From the NCBI GenBank assembly GCA_002284615.2, contig MU070569.1:52052-63329 (forward strand): DNA of 11,278 bases, in the 5' to 3' direction. The first letter of the stretch is position 1. Each line of letters starts with the position of its first letter. A program made the translations under genes and the position numbers. The notes under the pieces were generated by a model. The model had not been told where the DNA came from. It did no database searches and worked only from the letters and a program-made list of their open reading frames with translations. Origin of the DNA: Dunaliella salina. Lineage: Eukaryota; Chlorophyta; Chlorophyceae; Chlamydomonadales; Dunaliellaceae. Positions 8,017-11,278 of the stretch are shown here, in pieces.

Positions 8017-8333
8017 ATAAAAAAATCAGCAATGCCTTCAGAAATATGCCCAACATCCCTGTACCCATGAAGCGTACCATCCTGCAGTACCGCACGGGCA
8101 CCCTCTACAACCAAAAACATGCAGTACGTTTTAAAAGGTCAACTGACCCAACATGCCCCCTCCCGGGCTGCCACCAATTGGACAGCGCTCTCCACATGCT
8201 CTCAGACTGCCAAAATCATATCATCTCCAACATGAAAACTGAACGCCATAACATTGCAGGCAGAATGATTACAAAAGCACGCAGCAAATGCCCTGTAGGG
8301 ACAGGCCTACACAGACATAGGGAGCGATTTTAA
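8000..8333 (+). pseudogene. Copy B: zinc-knuckle segment upstream of the RLE nuclease
   Basis: The segment begins KKISNAFRNMPNIPVPMKRTILQYRTGTLYNQK and leads to the knuckle CPLPGC-HQLDSAL-H-MLSD-C (8154-8210), a C-x4-C-x7-H-x4-C pattern. RLE-class elements such as R2- and CRE-like groups carry a cysteine-histidine knuckle immediately before the nuclease; it is thought to contact nucleic acid during target-primed reverse transcription. All four ligands are present in B, unlike copy A. A 5-base deletion relative to A at about 8300 shifts the frame, which then stops at 8331-8333. The TGLVYTDIGSDFK stretch of A shows the uninterrupted reading. Confidence 0.8.
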
Positions 8334-8952
8334 GCTTGCTCGACACAACCTCCAACTCCCTACACATGCCTCAAACATAACTTTACCTGCTTACTTCTTC
8401 CCTCGTAACCTTCCAGAGAGGAAAAGACTCAACTCCAGTCGACCAGATGCTGTTTTGATCACCCCTTTTAATGCCAATCATACTTCAAACGGTGTTTCTC
8501 CTACCCATTCCCATCACGCTTTGCGCAGCTCCTCACGGAGGACCATCAGAACTAGTCGCATGAGGCAACCCCATGAACTTCGTGCAAATGAACGCCATGT
8601 GCACCTAATAGAAATCAAGTTCTGTGAAGACACAAGGCCAGAGCATCAGTTGAGCGCGGCAAAGCAGCAGCATGCAAACCTTTGTAAACTTATTAACGCT
8701 AAAGCTGTTACAATTCACCCTATTCTTCTGGGTGTAGGTGGAACTAATTACACTGAGCATACCCTGAAGCAATACAAACATCTAGGTTTGGATCACCAGC
8801 GTGCCACGAAGCTTGCTCGACAACTTCATGCCCATTCTGTTCAATATGCCCACAAACTAGTCACCATCCGCCGCGCTATGGAAAACAAGAATACTTCCCA
8901 CAGCCAGGCTCTAGATTCAGGTGCTTCTAGTAATCCTCCAGATCCACAATAA
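8305..8952 (+). pseudogene. Copy B: PD-(D/E)xK restriction-enzyme-like endonuclease
   Basis: Open from about 8305 to TAA at 8950-8952. This domain would nick the target DNA to create the primer for reverse transcription. It contains LPAYFFPRNLPERKRLNSS, then RPDAVLITP with the metal-binding Asp (8446-8448), a variable Ser/His/Arg-rich loop, and HLIEIKFCEDTRPEHQL with Glu (8611-8613) and Lys (8617-8619) of the E-x-K motif. It continues through AKQQHANL, ILLGVGG, LGLDHQRATKLARQLHAHSVQYAHKL and ends SNPPDPQ. All catalytic residues appear intact. Copy A gives a closely similar reading on the other strand. The listed start is where the frame resumes after the deletion, not a translation start. Confidence 0.85.
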
Positions 8953-9077
8953 CGTTATCTTTTTCATACCTTGTGGTGGAGGGGGCACACGGCTCTTTTT
9001 TGAGCCAATGTGTCTCCTTTTCCTTAATTGATGTAGGGAGAGTTTCTCTGCTTACATAGGTTTTCTCTTCTTTTCTT
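8953..9077 (+). other. 3' UTR of copy B with two hairpins and pyrimidine end
   Basis: The length is 125 bp. Hairpin I at 8987-9013 has arms GGCTC (8991-8995) and GAGCC (9002-9006) around TTTTTT, extended by ACAC/GTGT with a 3-base bulge. Hairpin II at 9031-9057 pairs ATGTAGGGAGAG with CTCTGCTTACAT around TTT: twelve positions with one G/G mismatch and one wobble. The element ends in TTTTCTCTTCTTTTCTT without poly(A). In R2-type elements a structured 3' UTR is what the RT recognises, and a similar role here is likely but inferred. Copies A and D have the equivalent hairpin II. Confidence 0.75.
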
Positions 9078-9091
9078 TCAAGGCGGGTTTG
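9078..9091. repeat. Target-site duplication of copy B, 3' side
   Basis: TCAAGGCGGGTTTG, matching 3593-3606 at 12 of 14 positions. It directly follows the pyrimidine end of copy B. The first base or two could equally be assigned to the element end. Confidence 0.7.
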
Positions 9092-9274
9092 GTGCCGGGC
9101 AGGGGAGCCAGTACCATTAGGGAAAAGTTCGTCTGGAATAGCTCTTGATATGTTTCCAGGGACTTTTTTTTTTCTTTCTGCATATGTTGTATTATTTATG
9201 CAGCGTGATTCAGGGGTTTTATTGGGTGAGCTATCTTGGCTCTGTATGATTGTGTTGATGAGGTCAGGTCTGAC
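9078..9274 (-). pseudogene. Relic retrotransposon D: start of RLE domain, right piece
   Basis: Minus strand, from right to left: RPDLI (RPD at 9263-9271, the nuclease Asp at 9263-9265), a low-complexity loop with QSQDSSPNKTPESR, a Lys-rich run encoded by the A/T homopolymer at about 9166-9174, then NISRAIPDELFP (9119-9154), NGTGSPARHQT and onward into the target repeat. It is the N-terminal part of the D nuclease domain, with frame changes in the loop. It joins through 3581-3606 to the left piece. At its right edge the D sequence is cut by copy C, or is itself truncated there. The RPD assignment is plausible but short. Confidence 0.6.
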
Positions 9275-9277
9275 CTC
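9260..9277. repeat. 18-bp near-perfect palindrome at the D/C junction
   Basis: GAGGTCAG, spacer GT, CTGACCTC: eight-base arms perfectly complementary. The right arm ends in CTC, where homology of copy C to copy B begins (9275). It may have been created by the 5' junction of C or may have been part of the target. Confidence 0.6.
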
Positions 9278-9606
9278 GCTCCAATGCTACACTCAACATC
9301 ACTCCCACACAAGCACTCCACCCCTCTGCAGACAGACTCACTGGAAGCCTGGACACTCTGGCTCCTGCCATACAAGATACCTCTGCAAAAGGGCCACCCA
9401 GCAAACGCACACGCTCAGCATTGAGCAATACCTCTTCTTCCATGTCCCAAATCAGCCAGGCTAGCCCAAGTGATAGCAGTTCACATGCTTGTCTGAGCAC
9501 GGCTCACTTTATCCCTACACAGCCCAACCCCCTAGCACTAACCACCAACATCAGACAGATGACTGTCTCAACCCTCAGACACAAACTCTTACTCCAAATA
9601 GCCTAG
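9275..9606 (+). pseudogene. Copy C: Ser/Pro/Thr-rich linker, upstream frame
   Basis: Reads RSNATLNITPTQALHPSADR, the second KRTRS motif (9403-9417), ALSNTSSSMSQISQASPSDS, then HACLSTAHFIPTQPNPL, ending at TAG 9604-9606. It matches the B linker, and TGT replaces the B stop at 5169. From about 9489 a second frame is also open and carries RPRKKRQQ (9621-9638), which leads to the PHD region; the two frames overlap by about 115 bases. The first bases are at the junction with D, so there is no start codon. Confidence 0.65.
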
Positions 9607-9709
9607 GTACTCAAACAAACAGACCCAGAAAGAAGAGGCAACAATTGCTCCACACAGACAGTGAGATCATTTCCCCAGCCATCCACTCTCTAAGCCCCCT
9701 TTCCAAAGG

Positions 9710-10234
9710 AAAGTCTGGAACTATAGGAAACATACAGCTGAGAAACTTGCTAAAGAGACTACTGCTAGCCATGCTATCAGTTCTATCTTCTATCATGATT
9801 TAGAAATTACTCACTTAGATAATTGGAGGATTTTTGCAGAGAACAAGAAAGAACAATCAAACTCCCCCGCCCACCTCCAAGTGCAATATCACACGCATTA
9901 CGCACCTATGATAATTGAAATATGGGCCTTGCCACTTTTCAAACAAGCTAACCTTGTGCCTGAGGATGTCTTGCCTGCTGCTCGCACTGTTATTGAGTGC
10001 GCCTGCTGCCAAATATGTAATTACTACCAAAGTTATAAAACTGGAACCTTGGAGCATCCACTTCCTGATATGTATGTTTGTGATGTGTGCCACCGGACGT
10101 ACCATTGGGAATGCATGAAGGAGCTCGGATGCTACTCTTATGAGCAAAGACAAGAAATTGCAACAGCTGACACATGGGCATGTCCCGCCTGTGCAAGCCT
10201 AAATGATGCCCAAAAAATTGAAAGAGAGCAATAG
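9710..10234 (+). pseudogene. Copy C: PHD-type zinc finger segment, uninterrupted finger
   Basis: The frame resumes at 9710 after a 4-base deletion relative to B, with KVWNYRKHTAEKLAKE, then YAPMIIEIWALPLFKQANL and a complete PHD finger at 9998-10192. Its ligands are CCQIC, YVCDVC, C-x4-H-x2-C in CHRTYHWEC, and WACPAC, all in one frame, making C the better template for the domain. The spacing between HWEC and WACPAC (about 22 residues) is on the long side for PHD fingers. The frame ends ERE-Q-TAG at 10232-10234, where B has CAG (Gln), so this is a nonsense mutation. The finger probably belongs to a continuous protein running into the next segment. Confidence 0.82.
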
Positions 10235-11278
10235 ACTAAACATGAACTCAGGAGGGTCACTTGGAAGCCCTTCTGGGAATCAGAGGATCTACAGGAGACA
10301 TGGCCTAAATTTAAAGAGTGTTTGCTTAAGTTTGAAGTACAACAGAGCAAGCCTAACCTCTCAACACCCACAGCAGATTCTCCCCTCTCAAATCTTGAAA
10401 GACAGGGCTTTGAAAAACCTAACGAAACCAATGTATGGCAGCAGAAAATGAACACAGAACTGCGCAACAAGATCACATTTGATACAAACCCCACTAATCC
10501 ACAAGCAGACATAAAACCTACAGGCTCATGCGAATATTGGCTGCGCGAGGTTGACCTCGTGAAGTACACGGATCAGCAACCCCCTCATTCAGCATCATCA
10601 GACATAGGATCCCACAGACGTTGCCCTCCTACTCCTTCCCCCCTCATTCTCCCAGGTATATACACGGCGCACATGGCTTGCATACATAATACGCAAGGCA
10701 AATGTGTTGGTATGATCTCCCCAAACCGCTTCCAAATCCTCTACAGGGCTTTCTATGGGGCCAAGCTTGCTGGCATGCACGAGAAAATAACACCAGCTCC
10801 TGGCAGCTTTGCTACTAGTACTGAGCTAAAAAGGCTCCTTTCCCGCAAATCCATGCTTGAAAGAAAGTGCTGTAGCAAGAAGGTCAAAGAATCTTTTTCA
10901 AGAGCCCTTCCAACTCACATTCATACTGCCTTTCAAAAATGGGCTTTGGTAACCCAAGAAAAAATGGCCTCCCCACTAGACCACAACCCACAATACGAGA
11001 ATTTTTGGAGTGTGGACTCCCGGGACGCTCTTTTTGGTGCCATGCATAATGCCTTCTCATCCAAATTCACTGGCTTCTCAGTCTGCCACCCCATTTATGA
11101 CGAGGGAATCATGACCCAAGATTTGCAACATGCCATTTACTCAGCCATTCTCAACACAGAAGCCACTGCTACATTCATGTTCCTTCCCGCTTGGAATAAG
11201 AACATGATATCCAACCCCTACTCCAAACTTTTCACTGCCTACCCCCACCTCTGTTACGAAGTTGGAACCATACCTCGC
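10235..11278 (+). pseudogene. Copy C: central region and start of PCIF1-like domain, partial
   Basis: After the TAG, the same frame stays open for 348 codons to the window end. It runs from ELRRVTWKPFWESEDLQE, through TAHMACIHNTQGKCVGM and RAFYGAKLAGM, to FWSVDSRDALFGAMHNAF, FSVCHPIYDEGIM, ATFMFLPAWNKNM and AYPHLCYEVGTIP. It has Leu (TTG) where B has a stop at 6629, which shows that the region before and after is one polypeptide. The CHPIYDE block is the same in B and C, so the departure from NPPF is a feature of the family rather than decay of one copy. The domain assignment is as for B, by pattern only. Confidence 0.6.

Larger units (their letters stand above)
3607..9077 (+). mobile_element. 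Copy B: 5.5-kb 5'-truncated RLE non-LTR retrotransposon
   Basis: This is the longest copy. It starts inside the RT palm and runs through thumb, linker, PHD finger, PCIF1-like domain, RNase H, zinc knuckle, RLE nuclease and 3' UTR. The coding sequence is broken by frameshifts near 3785, 4235, 4425, 5171-5260, 5800, 7660, 8000 and 8295, and by nonsense codons at 4070, 5169 and 6629. It is therefore not autonomous as it stands. It inserted in antisense orientation into element D, 13 bp from copy A. Ns lie at 7255, 7258, 7263, 7377 and 7381. The RT catalytic motifs lie upstream of the truncation and are absent. Confidence 0.88.
9275..11278 (+). mobile_element. Copy C: close relative of copy B, 5'-truncated, runs off the window
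   Basis: 2004 bp that align with B 4954-6961 (2008 bp), differing by scattered substitutions and a few small indels. The copy starts inside the first KRTRS codon block of B, so its 5' end is truncated, and it continues past the window end within the PCIF1-like domain. C lacks the B lesions at 5169, 5800 and 6629 but has its own: a 4-base deletion near 9708 and a TAG at 10232-10234. C and B are therefore separate insertions with independent decay, or an old segmental duplication. Its 3' end and target duplication are outside the window. Confidence 0.88.

Noticed and set aside
2619..9077. A plus B as one element with long terminal inverted repeats (DNA transposon)
   Set aside because: The inverted arms are the protein-coding 3' end of a retroelement, and each copy has its own target duplication.
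2619..9077. A plus B as one twin-primed (5'-inverted) insertion
   Set aside because: Both carry the complete 3' UTR, and 26 bp of target lie between them.
4954..11278. B and C repeats as a pair of LTRs
   Set aside because: The repeated segment is coding sequence of the element, its left end is a truncation point, and there is no primer-binding site or polypurine tract.

Overview
Eukaryotic repeat DNA. Positions 2035-11278 are almost entirely nested, decayed copies of one superfamily of non-LTR retrotransposon that carries a C-terminal restriction-enzyme-like (RLE) endonuclease. I recognise no host gene. Standard-code stops interrupt the frames, there is no bacterial-style operon, and scattered Ns suggest a draft assembly. 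The species is not resolvable from this window; a plant or alga is my guess because I associate this type of polyprotein with such genomes, at low confidence.

Layout. Positions 1-2034 are unassigned flanking DNA containing a diverged 2x ~155-bp tandem repeat. An old, divergent element (copy D, minus strand) runs from its 3' end at ~2035 to 9274, split by two insertions. Its pieces are 2035-2618, a 26-bp island at 3581-3606, and 9078-9274. Copy A (minus strand, 2619-3580, 5'-truncated, carrying zinc knuckle, RLE and 3' UTR) is flanked by a perfect 9-bp direct repeat. Copy B (plus strand, 3607-9077, 5'-truncated inside the RT) is flanked by a 12/14-bp direct repeat. When A, B and one copy of each repeat are mentally removed, the three D pieces read as one RLE-domain protein in one frame across both junctions. 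Copy C (plus strand, 9275 to the window end) is a close relative of B, 5'-truncated at the equivalent of B position 4954, and it abuts D.

The protein order, read mainly from B and C, is: end of the reverse-transcriptase palm and thumb; a Ser/Pro/Thr-rich basic linker; a PHD-type C4HC3 zinc finger; a domain resembling the PCIF1-type adenine methyltransferase fold with a changed catalytic motif; RNase H; a C-x4-C-x7-H-x4-C zinc knuckle; a PD-(D/E)xK RLE nuclease; and a 125-bp 3' UTR with two hairpins and a pyrimidine-rich end instead of poly(A). All copies are broken. B has at least six frame breaks and several nonsense codons, C has at least one frameshift and one nonsense codon, A has an open RLE frame but is truncated, and D is a relic. 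No RT catalytic core (YxDD) lies in the window.

The most interesting points are the unusual domain combination, the two independent head-to-head insertions within a 26-bp target, the shared CAAG at the 3' junctions, and 3'-UTR hairpins whose shape is kept while their sequence changes.
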